A stretch of DNA of 64,000 bases from Candolleomyces eurysporus (taxonomy: Eukaryota; Basidiomycota; Agaricomycetes; Agaricales; Psathyrellaceae), in NCBI GenBank assembly GCA_027579435.1, contig JANBPK010000755.1:62001-126000 (forward strand), given 5' to 3'. The notes below the pieces were generated by a model, which was not told the origin of the DNA, made no database searches, and saw only the letters and a list, made by a program, of their open reading frames with translations. The position numbers and the translations under genes were made by a program. Shown here in pieces: positions 37,244-49,899 of the stretch (the first letter of the stretch is position 1; each line of letters starts with the position of its first letter).

Positions 37244-39885
37244 TTAATTTATTATTATTCTACGAATACAAGACGTTGAATGCGTGTTTGGAGCGGTGCT
37301 ATCGATGCGACATTGAATATGAGATGGTTGAAAACAGCTAGTGCTACGTTTACCGATGAGCCCTAGAAGCATTAGGGTCGTTTGGAAGTCGAACATAGCT
37401 AGATGGGGGGGAATTTTCTTCGAAGAAACTCGTGGGGATGAAGATGTCGTGACAAAAGGTCGTCGCTCGTCGTCCTCCAATAATGGCTCATTCGTCCCCT
37501 TTGATGTTGACCCCCTCGGCCCCTCTCCTTCATCACCATTATTAAAATCACTGCCGATACCTTTTGCATTACTACCATTCGATTTCTTTTGTATCGAGCA
37601 TCGGGACGCGACGCTATGTCCCCCCTCCTGATCGGAATCTGAGTCAGAGTCCTGCTTCTCGACAATAAGCTCCTGCTCAATATCGCGCAGTTCGGTATTT
37701 CGTCTCCGCTTGGGGATCATCCTGTGCGGATGTGCTTCAGCAACGACATCCAGATCGACGAGAGTATCCAACATGAAGGCTAAGAGACCCGGATTATCCT
37801 TGAGGGATTGGAGGTCCGATCGGAGACCACTATACTTCTCGATAGTTGAGTTTGATATTCGAGCTCTGTGGCTCTCGAGCTGGTGGAAGATACCGAATGG
37901 GGAGATGGGCTTCGTGCCTGCAATGCAGAGTAATCTTCAGCTATATGCCTCTCGTAGAAACCTTGTACGTAAATCACTCACGATAAATGATCCCAAGGAG
38001 CGAGTTCCCAAAGCAAACAACAAAGACAATGCTCAAGAACGAGCCCAGACCACCAACTGTCGCTATCCCTGCGAGGGTGGACTTGTTCCGATAGTCTTGT
38101 ATAACGGTCCACTCGCGAACGTAAAGTTGGCATGCGATTCGTAGCGTCGAAACGTTTGGTCCTATTGGCATATTTCGTGGATTGGCTAAATTCGTTTCAG
38201 GCGTGATGTGTGGTATGTCGGCAATCATGAAGGTATTATACAACTGCTTGACTGATCAGAATTTGAAAGTCAGAAACATGATGGATGGTGAAGTAGCTCA
38301 CGTCGAATAGCCCAAATGTCGATAACCCCTTTACTTTGAGCCGTTGCCTCACCATCAAATCCGCTACTCCGACCAAGTTCGATCCGGCGAAAAGAGAAGT
38401 AGGTCGCGTCGTCGAAAATACATCTTCAGTATTGTTGGTCAGTGTGAGGTAGACCGCCAGTGAGTTGAACAGCATGTCGGAGTGAGTGTTGAGTGACTGC
38501 CCTAGGGGCATGAGTCCCGTAAAGTTCGCCTCAAGAAAGAGGTTTGGACGGGTGTCAGCGAGACTGTTTGAAGTGAACGTGGAGAAGGAATAGGCTTCGT
38601 CTGCGAGTGGTATCGACATTTGGTTGCAAAATAGCATAGAGATTATCAACATACCTGGAGGAATGGGAATGCGAGGTGGACAGTGAAAAATGACGACCTC
38701 AAGGAGGCTCACATTCACGTATTGAGGGACCATATCTTGCGTAGCCTCAATGACGTTGCACTCGGGACCAAATGGACCTTGGGAGGAGTTCTTCCCCGCT
38801 GGAGTCCTCCACAGAGGCGTTAGCGAGATGGACTCACGGAGCGTTTGCGGAGCGCCCTCTTTCTTCTGCCACATCTATAGAAAAATACAATGCTTAACGC
38901 AATTTTGAGACTCTAGCTTTGATGCGTACACACCACAATGATACCCCAAACGATGGGCGCTGTACTCCTGAAAGTCATGGGCAGGCTTTCACTGCGAAAG
39001 ACTCTATTCGGTGTGAGGCCCATCTCACTGACAGGGTCAAGGACTATTTGGAAGAGACCAAAAGTTGCCAGACTTAATATGACAAGAAGCGCTAGAAGGC
39101 CACGAGGGAAGGATATCCAAAACGACTCTCCTCTGCGGACGACTGTTGTCAGTTCATGATGCGGGAAACGACCCAAAGTACGTACGGAAACTTTTGCTCC
39201 CATATTTTCCTCCCAAAGAGAACATGGACTGGATACCTCCACCATGAAATCGGCGTTCCATCGCCAAGTTTCCGAAGCTTTTCCTGTCCCGGGCCGTCGC
39301 TAACTTGATCCCTCAAGATATCGATCCGCTGAAAAAACGTGCTCCCCCGAGCATCAACCAATTGAATCACCTTGATACACAAGAAGGCTGCAAGCGTAAT
39401 CGTCAACAACCAAAACGTGAAGATCGCCGCTATGTGCTGTTTTGGCCACCATTGATAGTGTGCCACATATGGCAAGAATATTGTGATACGACGAATGCCA
39501 TCTGTATTTCGAATGAAATTAATCCCTCCTTCCCTTGCAAGCCAAGCCCGCGAACTCACAGGCTAACTCGAGAAGTGTCAGAAGGAGGTCCAACCAAGTG
39601 AATAAAGGCATGATTTGCGGTCCGAAAGCACTGAAACACGATTAGACAGACACGGTCACCTGGGGGGAAATTGCGGGCGTACCTGAGTAAGTGGTGTAAA
39701 ACAGTCAAACCAAGTAATACAGCCGCTATTACTGCTTGGCCGTATATCTGGAGAGCCATTTCAACAGTGCCTGCCACCAGAATGCATCGTAAACAGAACA
39801 ATCGAAGTGTTGAGCTCAATAGGATAGATGGAGTGCCTCTGAGAGAAACGCCAGGGACGCTTCTTGTCGAGTCAGTTGATACCAT
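37244..39885 (-). CDS. Large multi-pass membrane protein, function unknown
   Basis: A multi-exon gene starting at 39885 (MVSTDSTRSV). The N-terminal part has closely spaced hydrophobic helices (AVIAAVLLGLTVLHH; MPLFTWLDLLLTLLELA; HIAAIFTFWLLTITLAAFLCI). Then comes a helix near 39,100 (GLLALLVILSLATFGLFQIV), a long non-membrane region with many Asn/Ser (38,240-38,870, probably extracellular) and a helix STLAGIATVGGLGSFLSIVFVVCFG split here as two phrases. The C-terminus carries TKPISPFGIFH and a charged, Ser/Asp/Glu-rich tail of about 170 residues. This resembles uncharacterised Agaricomycete membrane proteins I recall having 'GGIATVGG' followed by a cytoplasmic tail ending in 'LVDLD'. Exon borders were inferred only in part, and the stop at 37244 assumes the last exon reads through a possible donor at about 37,350. 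Confidence 0.65.
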
Positions 39886-40469
39886 GATGAGCAGGAGAGA
39901 ATGCGAGCCCAGTCATCTCTGTCAGCCTTTGCTTTTTCAGGTGCTGGAAACGTGGTTCACCGACAGCAATGTGTCATGAATCCTGGGGGCGCATGCTTGA
40001 CACGATCCGAGAAACCCCCTGCTGGGAAGGCGTTTATAATGTGACAAATTAAATGAAACCCGGCGCAGTCAATATGTCAGATATGCAAATGAGCGCCCAT
40101 TGCCGGAGCTTGAGCCTCAGAGGGTCCATTCCTCTTCTCCCTTCTAAGGTATCGGACACTCGTCAAGAGAAACGACCAGTGCAGTCTCTTTGGGTATACA
40201 AGACATCTGACCATGCGGTAAGGTCGTTTGTAGTCCCGTCAATTCTTCATTTTACATCTTGCACTGCCCACTGAGCCCTGAACACATGGTCTCCTCGTGG
40301 ACGATCTAATTAACGGGATAGATCATGTCTTGAAATCATCGAAAACATAATTTCAACCACGATGCAGAGCCATGGTTTCAATGACACGATTCCCAAGAGT
40401 CAATAATATGTCGTGCAGGCTACGCCGGCGTCAAAGTAGCATTAATCGGGCCAAGATTGCTGCTATGAA
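39886..40469. other. Intergenic region
   Basis: Upstream of the membrane-protein gene and beyond the decayed 3' end of the Prp6 copy. No recognisable coding sequence. Confidence 0.4.
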
Positions 40470-42870
40470 AGTGTGCGTTCATACTCATACTCCAAAGTAA
40501 ACCCGACTTAAGACACTCCTGTAAAGCACGAGCGAACATCGGCTTGGCTTGGGCACTACTGGCTCCCGAACTCCTTTCCTCGGCGCGTGCGCTCTCTGCC
40601 CGGAGTCTTTCATCCTCCGGTACAGCCAACCCCGCTGGAGCTTTGACACTCTTTCCGTTGTATTTTGCAAGTCTGGAAGCGAGGATCTATAGAGCAGGCT
40701 CCTTCAGACAGGCCTTGATACTGTTGGCGTATGCGATTCGGACAGCGGGAACGCTCCTCAGATGCCAAGCGTACATCTGGCCTTGGATCATGTATAGTTT
40801 CGGGAATTTTTGGATGGCCGTAGAGTGTGTTTGGAGGGTAGAGATGTATTGGGGTTGTTGGCGTTCGAAGATGGCTGGCTTCATCCAGATATAGCGAACG
40901 AGAGGATGTCAGTATTTACGTCAAGCAAACAAATCAACGAAAGGGTAAACAAAGAGCAACCATGAAAGATACACGAACACTCGAACCAGGAAAACCAGAA
41001 GCGAAGGCTGGAAAGAAGAACTCACCCTCTCCGTATCCGCGACACTCCTCGCCCACCCAAGAAACTCCCTCACAACACCCAAATCTCCAACTTCACCGCC
41101 GCCAGCCAAATCTATTCACCCTCCGGATTTCCCATCAAAAGCTTCAACAAGTACCTCTCTCGCTCCAACCACATCACCCTGCATCCACCTCTCCTTCGCT
41201 CTCATCGACCACAACACCGCCGCATTGGGTATGTGCTCAACGGCTCTGATAATAGGGCGTCCAGGGATGAAGGGGTATCGCGCGTCTTCTCAAGGTTAGC
41301 AGCGAGTCGCCACAAGTCCCGTTGTTCAGAGAAGAGCTTCAAACCGTATGCTAGGATAGCAAGAGCAGTCCCAATGTGTTCTCTCCCCAACGCACTCTGG
41401 GCGTCTGACACCCACGTATCATACTGGTCCTCGTCCTCCTCAAGCTCCATACCGACTGTGGCTTTGACGATGGCCTCGCATGTCCGTGGCGACCCCTCGC
41501 TTTCGCACCGTTCGGCTTCTTTGAGCCACTGGTCTCGAGGGAGTAGGACTCGGTGTTGACGGAGTTCCTTCACTCCGGCTTCAATCGTCTTATCCACAGC
41601 CTCCAGCCCTTTCCCCCGTTTATCTTCTCTNCCCCCCGTTTATCTTCTCTCTTCCCTGTATCCTCCTTGGTAGCATCCTGTTCTAGAAGTCGACCAGCTG
41701 CGATCCAGATTTCATGGTTCCTCGGCACACTCTTCCTAGCCTTATCGAGGATGCTCTTTGCTTTGTCGGGTGTTTCGAGTCGAGCAGGAGCGGGCCAAAG
41801 CTCGGCGGGGGTAAGGATGACTTTGCCCACGCAAGCGAGGAGGATTCTGGCATCTGAAGCGGAGTTTTCTATGTTGACGGTTTCTTTCCGGAGACGGACA
41901 GAAGTTGCGATCTCTTCGAAGGCTGGGGAGAGTGACGACGTGACCGAGTGTGAGAGCAGCGAGAGCAGAGAGAATTTGAGAGGCATAGAGATCGAAGGCA
42001 AACGACACACAATGAGCAGAATGTAACGACCGGTGGTGAACGTTCGGATCAACGAAAGGGCCAGACAGAGGTATCGGTAGAGGGGAAGTGAACACCCAGT
42101 CAGCGGCCGAAATTCAACAAAAGATATATCAGACACATACCGTTCCTCAAAACTCTCTTCTTAGCTTTCATATCATGCTCCAAATCGGCGGCTGTGAGCC
42201 AGATCTTGACGCTCTGCCCTATGTGTTGAATCGTGTTCGCAAGGGTGACTTTGGAGTTGTTGTTCTAGAGAAACAGAAATGTTACCCGTGAGTCTTTCTT
42301 CGATGAGGTGAAGAATGGGAATCAAAGTAGAGGTGACAAAAGAAACTAAACAATAACCAACCAACCTGGAATTGAAATGAAGTCGAACTGAAGGTTGGAT
42401 TAGAGGTGATTGAGAGAGCGGTGCGAACGTCTAGCGGCTCGGAAGACCTTCTAATGGAGTACGGAGAACAGCAAACGATCCAAGAACAAAGAACACTCAA
42501 AACTCGAATATCAATACTCACATGCAAGCTGGCCGCCTCCCACCGAATATCACTCTTTGAACACTGCTCACAACCCATCTTAATGACCTTCCTCGCCACG
42601 ACCATCCTCTTTGTGTGTTGTTCCTCACAAGCCACGATGATCCATCCCGGTGCGTGTTTCAGGTTTGATTTTACCTGTCAACGAGAGCGCAGTTGTCAGT
42701 ATCGATCGATGACATACGAAAGGAAGATGGAAGGGAGAAAGAGAGAAGGAACGAGACGCACCAACGATTCGAACTGCATCCTTGCCTCTTGATGTCCCCA
42801 ATCTCTGCATCAAACAGTCTTTTGGGGATTTTGACGTCAAGAAGCCGGAACTGAATGCGGTGGACAAGTA
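40470..42870 (-). pseudogene. Prp6-like splicing factor pseudogene
   Basis: Pieces of Prp6 (U5 snRNP/tri-snRNP protein made of HAT repeats) appear in the right order on the minus strand. They are EIGDIKR (near 42,810), KVIKMGCEQCSKS (42,580), IQHIGQSVKIWLTAADLEHD (42,200), SVRLRKETVN and LETPDKAKSILDKARKSVP (41,700-41,910), then KEAERCESEGSPRTCEAIVKA (near 41,480, given as two adjoining pieces), VLWSMRAKERWMQGDV (41,200), IFERQQ and KLYMIQGQ (40,830), and SGLLWSMS (40,500). Lesions include a TGG-to-TAG change in the LWILASRL motif (near 40,690), frameshifts near 41,100 and 42,780, and lost HAT repeats. The protein ends abruptly after SGLLWSMS. A duplicated 18-bp stretch around the N at 41631 adds another frame break that may be artificial. 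A working copy is presumably elsewhere, as Prp6 is essential in yeasts. Confidence 0.8.
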
Positions 42871-43284
42871 TAGTCGGTCGAGTTTGATAGAGAAAGGTTT
42901 GTCAGGCTAGCGCAAGGCAAGGCAGACAAGGTCGCCAAGAAAAAGGCGGTCGGGGACGGCCCGCTGGTCACGGACACGATCACGGCCTTGTCGATGGGCG
43001 CTATGGGTGGGCTAGTGGGAGAACCTGACGAGGGCAGAGTAGTGGAGCGTTGGAAGCTGCCTTGCAGGCCTCTGTGGGTTGAGAGAACGCAGTTGTCGCC
43101 TGCTGGGACGCTTTCGAGGTAGATGTTCAGACCTCCGGGTTTTGATGGAACTGCGAGGAGAGAGGGTTAGTGGGGTTGGCAACGGCGCAAGGGAAAGGAG
43201 GAAGAATAGGCGGATGGCGTGAGGAAGCGGGAAAGAGTCACAGAAGAAATCGAAGAAGCAGGAGGAAGACGATAAAAGAACGGA
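42871..43284. other. Remnant between the two pseudogenes
   Basis: Both strands hold short open frames. The minus strand near 43,000-43,140 ([20 protein letters not shown]) and the plus strand near 42,910-43,060 (KVAKKKAVGDGPLV) look protein-like, but neither can be assigned safely. I leave it unnamed. Confidence 0.3.
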
Positions 43285-44150
43285 TTGTCTGCCACTTCCC
43301 AGAGCTCTTCTGTTACTTGGCTGATGAGACCTGTTGGCAACGAGCGAGTGAGTAACGGAGACGACAACAATTAGCAATAAACACGTACGGAAGTCATGCG
43401 ACACAATAACAACGCCACCTTCAAACTCCTTGATCGCACTCCCGAGGGCATCGATCGACGCCATATCCAAATGGTTCGTAGGTTCATCTGTTAATTCGTT
43501 CATCACAAGTGTCGAGTTCGTGGGATATTCCTACATTTAAGTTCAAGTAGCAATGGGGGTAGGAGTCAATTACCAAAGTAAATTTGATCTTATCGATACT
43601 ATCTCTACCGTGTAGGATTGATCCTATGAGTTGAGGTGTGTGCAATGGATGTCCTTCTCAGGATACTTTTCCATAAATAGCTTCTGGAAATGCTCGATAA
43701 GACTCGGATCGTATGGTAGCTGATCAGCGATGTATTGACTGTACTTGGCCAATTTGAGTTAGACGTGTTTCGAGATCGTGCCTAAAGGCGAGGTGAGCCT
43801 TGTTCAATTCACTCCAGGAGATAAAACGTACCCTCGCAAGGCTGATAAGCACCTATGATCAAATGCAAAAGTGTCGACTTGCCGGTATCGTTTTCCCCTA
43901 GGATGGCGATACACGAGTTCATACTGTTTGTGTGGGTCATCGGAATTGCCTAGACAACAAAAAGGGAGGTGGAACATACACTCGATACCAAACAACAACT
44001 TTTGATACAGTAATCCTCCTTCTTCCCCGAATACGAAAACGCTACATTATCAAACACGAGGATTGGCGGTCGCAGTTTGTTGATATCTTCAAAATTGAAT
44101 CTGAGGCCAGGGTTAGCGGAGAACAGATGAAAGAGCGAACCAAAGCGGTC
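43285..44150 (-). pseudogene. ABCF ATPase (Arb1-like) pseudogene
   Basis: The minus strand contains the second ABC domain of an ABCF protein of the Arb1/ABCF2 type, the ribosome-biogenesis ATPases. In order: GLRFNFEDINKLRPPILVFD (about 44,060-44,115), then AFSYSGKK, a Walker A as GENDTGKST (near 43,870, where family members have GENGTGKST), QYIADQLPYDPSLIEHFQKL (near 43,720) and EKYPEKDI. Then come [15 protein letters not shown] with [13 protein letters not shown] (Walker B and switch, near 43,450), an intron, and [14 protein letters not shown]. The stretch between EKYPEKDI and DEPTNHLD, which should hold the ABC signature LSDGLR, is missing, and stops interrupt the frame. The first ABC domain is absent. 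Dead copy; it lies next to the Prp6 pseudogene on the same strand. Confidence 0.78.
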
Positions 44151-44166
44151 TAGGCTGCTCGACGGA

Positions 44167-44335
44167 TATGCGATCAGGAATGATATGTGGGATTGTGAAG
44201 GGGACAGAAGGAGCACTTTACATACCGGTCAATCAGTGAACATAGGAAAGGGTGTGGGTTAGATACTGACGAGCGTCAAGATGAAACTAGCGTGTGTCAG
44301 CCTGTTTTAAATCTGCAGGACACCGTACACACCTC
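44167..44335. repeat. Dispersed duplicated fragment R1, copy 1
   Basis: Aligns with 52833-53013 in the same orientation. Shared phrases include 'gatatgtg', 'gacagaaggag', 'cataggaaagggtg' against 'tataggaaagggtg', and 'gatgaaactagcgtg'. Divergence is moderate, with small indels. Confidence 0.75.
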
Positions 44336-44540
44336 CAAAGCAGACACAGCGCGAACAAGGCGCACGAGTACACCATTCCCATATCTCTTCATGTGGGATG
44401 GGGGACTCGACATCCTTTGATGGAATTGGCACTCGAAATTTGAGAACCCCAAGAGGGTTCACGAATCCACCGTGCAGAGGTCCATGGGCTGTCCGTGAAT
44501 TCACCGAGCCATATCTGTTAGAAAGAGGGAGAGCGAGGTG

Positions 44541-44710
44541 TTATGTTAGCAAAAAGCTGACACTCGAACGACGTACACAAAAAAAATACTCGAAACGAGA
44601 GGAGAGAGGGAAAGGAGGTGTACCGAGAAGCGAAAACGCGATCGAAGAACGAGATCAAAAAGCACACACACTGTGAACAAAACAAACTTTCGCCCTCCCT
44701 TCAACATTCC
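44541..44710. repeat. Dispersed duplicated fragment R2, copy 1
   Basis: Aligns with 50711-50880 in the same orientation. Both contain 'gagcaaaaa' or 'tagcaaaaa', a purine-rich stretch with 'gggaaaggagg' or 'aggaaaggagg', 'agatcaaaaag' and 'ccctc..tcaacat'. No protein recognised in either copy. Confidence 0.7.
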
Positions 44711-46381
44711 AACCCACTCCGCTCCAACGACCCCCCTCACCATATTCACCGCCGACATAGCTATCTCCTACTACAACTTCCCCATTATCAATCCTCTCCT
44801 CCTACGCCCACATCTCACGTCTATCTGATGCCGACACCTTCCCATTGGCAAAGAAAATGACGATGTCTAAGTCGGCCTCCTCAATGTCTCAGTCGACCAC
44901 TCGACGGCGAACTGCGAGATCTCAGGCCTCTACATCACAATACGTCTCCCTTTCTTCACCCGTTTCGCCCACCTTTGGGCGCAGATTCGCAGACGTTTGT
45001 TGTCGGTTCCAGTACGGTCGAGCAAGTGCTCAAAGAATCCAGAAATCTTGCGTATGACGAAGATTCAGTCGTGTTGGCCTACCTTCAAGGTCTATCGTCG
45101 TACATCGAAACCTGCTCTAACCTGACGCTCGATATGTGGTAGAACCTTCAAGTATCCTTCGTTCGTCCTCCAAGACTGTTGAAGAGCTCCTTTAAGTCCC
45201 TCAATAAAAGCTCATGGAACTAAATAGAGCAAATAACCAAACTATCTATGCATCAGATTTGAATGGAACGATGAGAAGACGTTGAATACTCACAGCTCAA
45301 ATGGTAAGACAGATCTCAGGTGTGCCAGCCCCGATCCACTGGGATTTGATTGTAGTAGTTGGAGAATGAGAGGAGGATGTACTAGGAGAGCGGAGGAAGC
45401 ATCCATCCAGAACCAGGATATGTGGACGTGTGATACACCCCATTACGAAAGCAATCTATTCGTGTATTGTGTGCAGTGGTCCGGGTGGCCTAACTCCCTG
45501 CCATTTGTACGACAAGAACGCCGGGTAGCGAGGTAATTCTAAATCCAGGCTCTCCAATACTAATACTGAGAATTGTTGGAGAGAGGGTAAGATATTGATA
45601 AACAAGTAATGTATGAGTCGGAGAACTCGTCTACACAGTCCTATAGACCCCAATATAGGAATGCAGCGGAATACATCCTGCAAGTCTGCCCTCCGTCATC
45701 CGACTTGAGATTGAGGACCTAGTGATATACCGGGAGATCTCTCCTCTCAAGGTATAGAGTCATCCATGGTGCACGTAGTGGAAAGCAGCCTTGAAATGAT
45801 GGAGGTACAGGGTCAATGAGCTGAAATTGTGAATCTTTGGCAAGCAGGTCAAGGGCACTGGGTAAGAACGGGGCAAGGTCAGCCTAGATAAACAGCACCT
45901 CTAGTCTGTTGGCGTGGTCTTGAATGACGTTTCCCTAGAGCGAGAGTGTAAGGTAACTTGCTATTTGTACATAGACGGAGATGGAGAGTGGATTTGAACG
46001 AAGGAGGGAGAGCTAGAGGTGAGCTGGCCTGGTCTCGCTCGGGTGTGGTGTGTTGGTAAAAACTGTAATGTACTATCAAACCGATGGTGCATGACGTGGA
46101 ATGCCCTCCCATGCGCGACAGACTCACCTGAGGTATGGGCTTACATGCTCTTCGTGACAGAAGAACTTGGTTTTATCGTCGAAGGAGTTTGAATGAGAAA
46201 AGACAAAACCCGTCTCCCGGCCTGGCCGGTCTGTGTAAGAGTGAGAAGAGGTTATAGCAGATTTGGGGCGACGCGCACATCATTGGGTCCAGCAGGCCAC
46301 AAGACATGGGATTGCATAGCATACAGAGTAATGTATAAACACAAGTATAAAGAGGACGGATTTCGCAACAATTTTAAGCCT
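44711..46381. other. Gene remnants, unassigned
   Basis: Near 44,845-45,200 the plus strand has protein-like pieces (for example VLKESRNLAYDEDSVVLAYL and SSYIETCSNLTLDMW, the latter ending at a TAG) but in different frames; the family is not one I can name. The rest, 45,200-46,380, has no recognisable coding content. Confidence 0.35.
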
Positions 46382-47624
46382 TCAAATCGTTTCCTCTACT
46401 CGATTGACAGCGGTAACTTCGTTACCAGGCGAGGACTCCAAGAGAGATGACGCTCCCGCAATGCTGCGTGCAAATTCAATTGGGTTTGAGAGGACCCCAT
46501 CGGTTCCTACAGGTGATTTTGTCCATGATCGGCCAGTGGTGATTCGGAAGATAATAGCATGCGGGGCCAGGCTCTATCCACGGAAATCATTTTAGTGCGT
46601 AGGCTTGTCGATGCGTGACAATCGGACTCACACTGGCAACATAAAATAGACTCGAAAAAGTGAGTAAAGCGATTCGGTATGAATTGTACGCGGACGTCGA
46701 TCTTTGTGGCTTTGCTATGACGATGGCAGAATAAACGAGCCCTAACACGCTCAGAGGAAGTGCAGATTCAATCAGTATAGCCACTGCGCCTGTATACAGC
46801 TTCAAATTCCGGTTAGGAATGGATTTTGAGAAGTTGCGGTGGGCGCTGAGAAGTCGGAAGGAAATTAGAGCAGTGACTATGATATTTGTGGAGACTGTGA
46901 GGAATATCCAAGCAGCTTCTCGGTGGCCGTTTGCGGTTCGATTCTGGGATGGGAACAGGCAGACAATGCCCATACCTAGCAAACCATAAGTGAGTGTTGC
47001 CGGGAGTAAGGAGAATACTTTCGATAAAAAGACTTACCAACAGACGCCAAATACGTGAGCCCCGGGAGAATACTAGCCCACCAATACCCCAGCCAGATAG
47101 CGTAGCATCGGTAAACCTGCGCGAGCGAGTGAGATGCTAGTGAGTTCAGTATGTCACTTTTAACTCACCAGAAGCGCATCTCCGATGATAATAGCAACCG
47201 TAAGGACCGTAATAGAGAAATACCGTTCCCAGGTTCTCGCATATTTCGCCACGGTTGCTTGGAAGCTTAAGCCGAGAGGCTCAGTCGTCTCAAATACAAC
47301 ACGAAACACCGAAATCATGTGGACGATCGCTAACAGAACTTTGAGCAGCGTTATGAGGAAGCTCACAACAATATATCGGGCTCGACCACGCCTGCGCTCC
47401 TTGGGGCTTTCCAGGAAGACAGAGAGGCCGTACAGAGCCATGAAAAGATGGATGCCTGAGATGAATAATAATCAGGAATTTCGCTCCTACAAGGCTTCGA
47501 TGTTGAAGTGCTCATTGGAGTCTGACGCACCAGCTTCGACGAGAAAGATACCAGCCTCAGCCATCATAGCACGGGCATGGACACGGCCCACAGATTCGCG
47601 ATCGATGCTGACGCTGGTGCTCAT
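46382..47624 (-). CDS. Seven-helix fungal membrane protein, function unknown
   Basis: Multi-exon gene from 47624 (MSTSVSIDRES) to 46382. Hydrophobic helices in order: AGIHLFMALYGLSVFLE (made by splicing at a GTGCGT donor near 47,530), YIVVSFLITLLKVLLAIVHM, FSITVLTVAIIIGDALLVYR, YWWASILPGLTYLASVGMGI, AAWIFLTVSTNIIVTALISF, LYTGAVAILIESALPLSVLG and YRIALLTFSSLFYVASSLAP. A hydrophilic tail follows (TTGRSWTKSPVGTDG onward). The pattern 'IIGDALLVYRCYAIW ... NIIVTALI ... ESALP' is typical of a large, uncharacterised Agaricomycete membrane-protein family. It may be receptor-like, but no ligand is known. It looks intact although both flanks are full of pseudogene debris. The upstream ATG at 47738 would lengthen the N-terminus by 38 residues. 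Confidence 0.75.
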
Positions 47625-49899
47625 CACCGTATACAGTAGGACAGTGGATGTGATTGGAGGAGGACTACCCAGGCTGTTGTACCAATCGACTGGATACACA
47701 GTGCTTTTATACCCCCGGCACCGATTGAAGTGCTCCATTCATTGGAAGGTTCGTTCAAAATACAATTGGATTGGGTGTTCAATCACCGTTGAGCGGATCT
47801 TTGAATGTCGATAGGGGACCGTGATAGGAAATCTGGGCGTCTATCATCGAGGGACCAGTGGTGCGACAAGATACTGATAACAATTGAAGTGAATAGAATT
47901 CACGTTTCTGGCAGGTACTGTAGGAGATCCGTGATTTATACTGAATCCATTACAATAAGCACTTCCACTTTTGACGGTCAGAATCTGAGGCCAGCGCAGA
48001 GCTGCTAGGATGGAGTTGAACCCACCACTAAGAGCCTCGCGGAGGCCATTCGCGGTCTGCTGAAATTAGCATTGTGCTGCTGGTGTGGACAACAGACAAT
48101 GGAGAAAGCTCCCTGACAGAGAATGGGAAGTTTGGAGCAACGGATTTGCATCCGGATGACCAGACGTGCACTCATCATCCCTTGATGGGAAGACACTGGG
48201 CGGCAAAACTTCCATAAATGCTAGTCACACTTTGCGCGCCAAGTTGGTGCGATGTCTGAAATGGATCCGAATTGCATATATGCAAGGGGTTGATGACATC
48301 CTCTGTGCGATGGCGGGCAAAGATAGACAAAAGGATATAATTGGGGAACGGACAATAGAAGAACAAAGACTCCATCCCGGTTGATCAGCACACCGCCTAG
48401 TAGTTATTTGAGCTGTTGGTAAGACAATAGATCAGATTACGCTTCAGAGAGTTGCCTTGTCATTCAAAAATATAGCCCCGTTTCGCCGTATCAGGTCTTA
48501 CCGTCATCCCGCACATCAATGTCGGCAATTGAGGAAAAGGCAAGGAAAGGAAAACGTAGGGAAAAGAGAGAAATAGAGTGAGAGACAGGGGTGGACATTG
48601 TGAGAAGTAGGTAGGAGAGAATAAACGGTGCTTAAGCCAGTTTGTCATTGTTTATTTCACGACGACGCGAAGCTCAATACCATCTACAAAGAGTGTGATA
48701 GCTGGGTAGCAAAAATTTGGGCTCGTCGTGGCAGTAAGAGCTAAGGTGAGAATCCAGCCTACTAAAATACAGTGAAACATGAGGCCTTTATTGAGTGCTA
48801 GGGGCACGTAAACCTGGCGTGTTCACTGCGATTGAAAAGTGGCTGGAAGGGTATTGCAGAGCTGCAGAACATTCCCGTAGATTTGTCACTCCTTGCTCGG
48901 CTCTCTGCCTTCATTGACCTTGTAGAAACCATTTCCAAACAATGATACATATCCTTCTGCCCGTCTCTGATGATCACCCTGCGAAGTTTGAAATGCATGG
49001 GCGTGAGTTCGTGACAGCGGCCAAGGGAGAATAACCCCGAGCACCCCGAACAAATATCATGTCTGGGTCTTATCACTCCCGGATCTGGTTAATGGCTTGT
49101 GGGTGTCAAGAACCGGGTCAATAATCTTGATTTATAGATTTGCACGTCAAGTTTGGCATCATCTTGTCCGGTGGCTTGGCATGCTCTGATGTAGCAGCAG
49201 CACACCCATCTGAACCCTTAAGGGAGAAGCAGCGCCACCATCACCACCTCGAAACACAAGACCCAGACACTTAGAATAGCTATCTTCCCCTCTGCACCGC
49301 TCAACTGCTTTTGGATTGATTTGTATGTATAGTACTACTCGGACGAACGTTACCCGATACCAAGTGCAGTATCACTGGTACCATGTAGATCCAATTTAAC
49401 AATGAGTAGTTCCATCGATGTATTTCACCCAAGGGTAGGCATTTTCGAATTTGACTTTGGCTCACTCAATTTGCGACCTTGACAATTTCGCGAGCTTGAG
49501 GAAACGTTCAGTCAAACCGCCTCACTCAACTCATTCTCTCACTCTCGATCCTCGTACTCTCAGTACGTGCGTCGACTCTCGATTGTCTTCGATTGTCATT
49601 AAATTATTTGGGGAGCTCGGATATATCGCAACCAAAGAGAACGGACATAGTTGGGTGGCCGAGAGGCAGGTAGAACGAGCTGGCCACAACCAAAACCATC
49701 GGGTTGAAGACCGTAGCGAAGTAATGAAAACAGACATACTAACCAATTGAAACCATGCCATTTCTCAAACTTCAATTACCATCTCGACACATCGCCTAAA
49801 TCGATAGCCACCTTCACCTCCCTCATTAAGGATCCCCGAGCCTCCTTGATCGTATAACTGGATATAGAATAAGGGAGGCATAAGAGAATGCGTTGACAG
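47625..49899. other. Intergenic region, nothing recognised
   Basis: About 2.3 kb with only short overlapping frames on both strands. No domain, repeat or RNA gene recognised. Confidence 0.45.

Noticed and set aside
42905..43130. Plus-strand frame as the N-terminus of an Arb1-like protein
   Set aside because: Only a vague resemblance (KVAKKKA and Ser/Gly-rich sequence) and opposite strand to the ABCF remnant; not strong enough.
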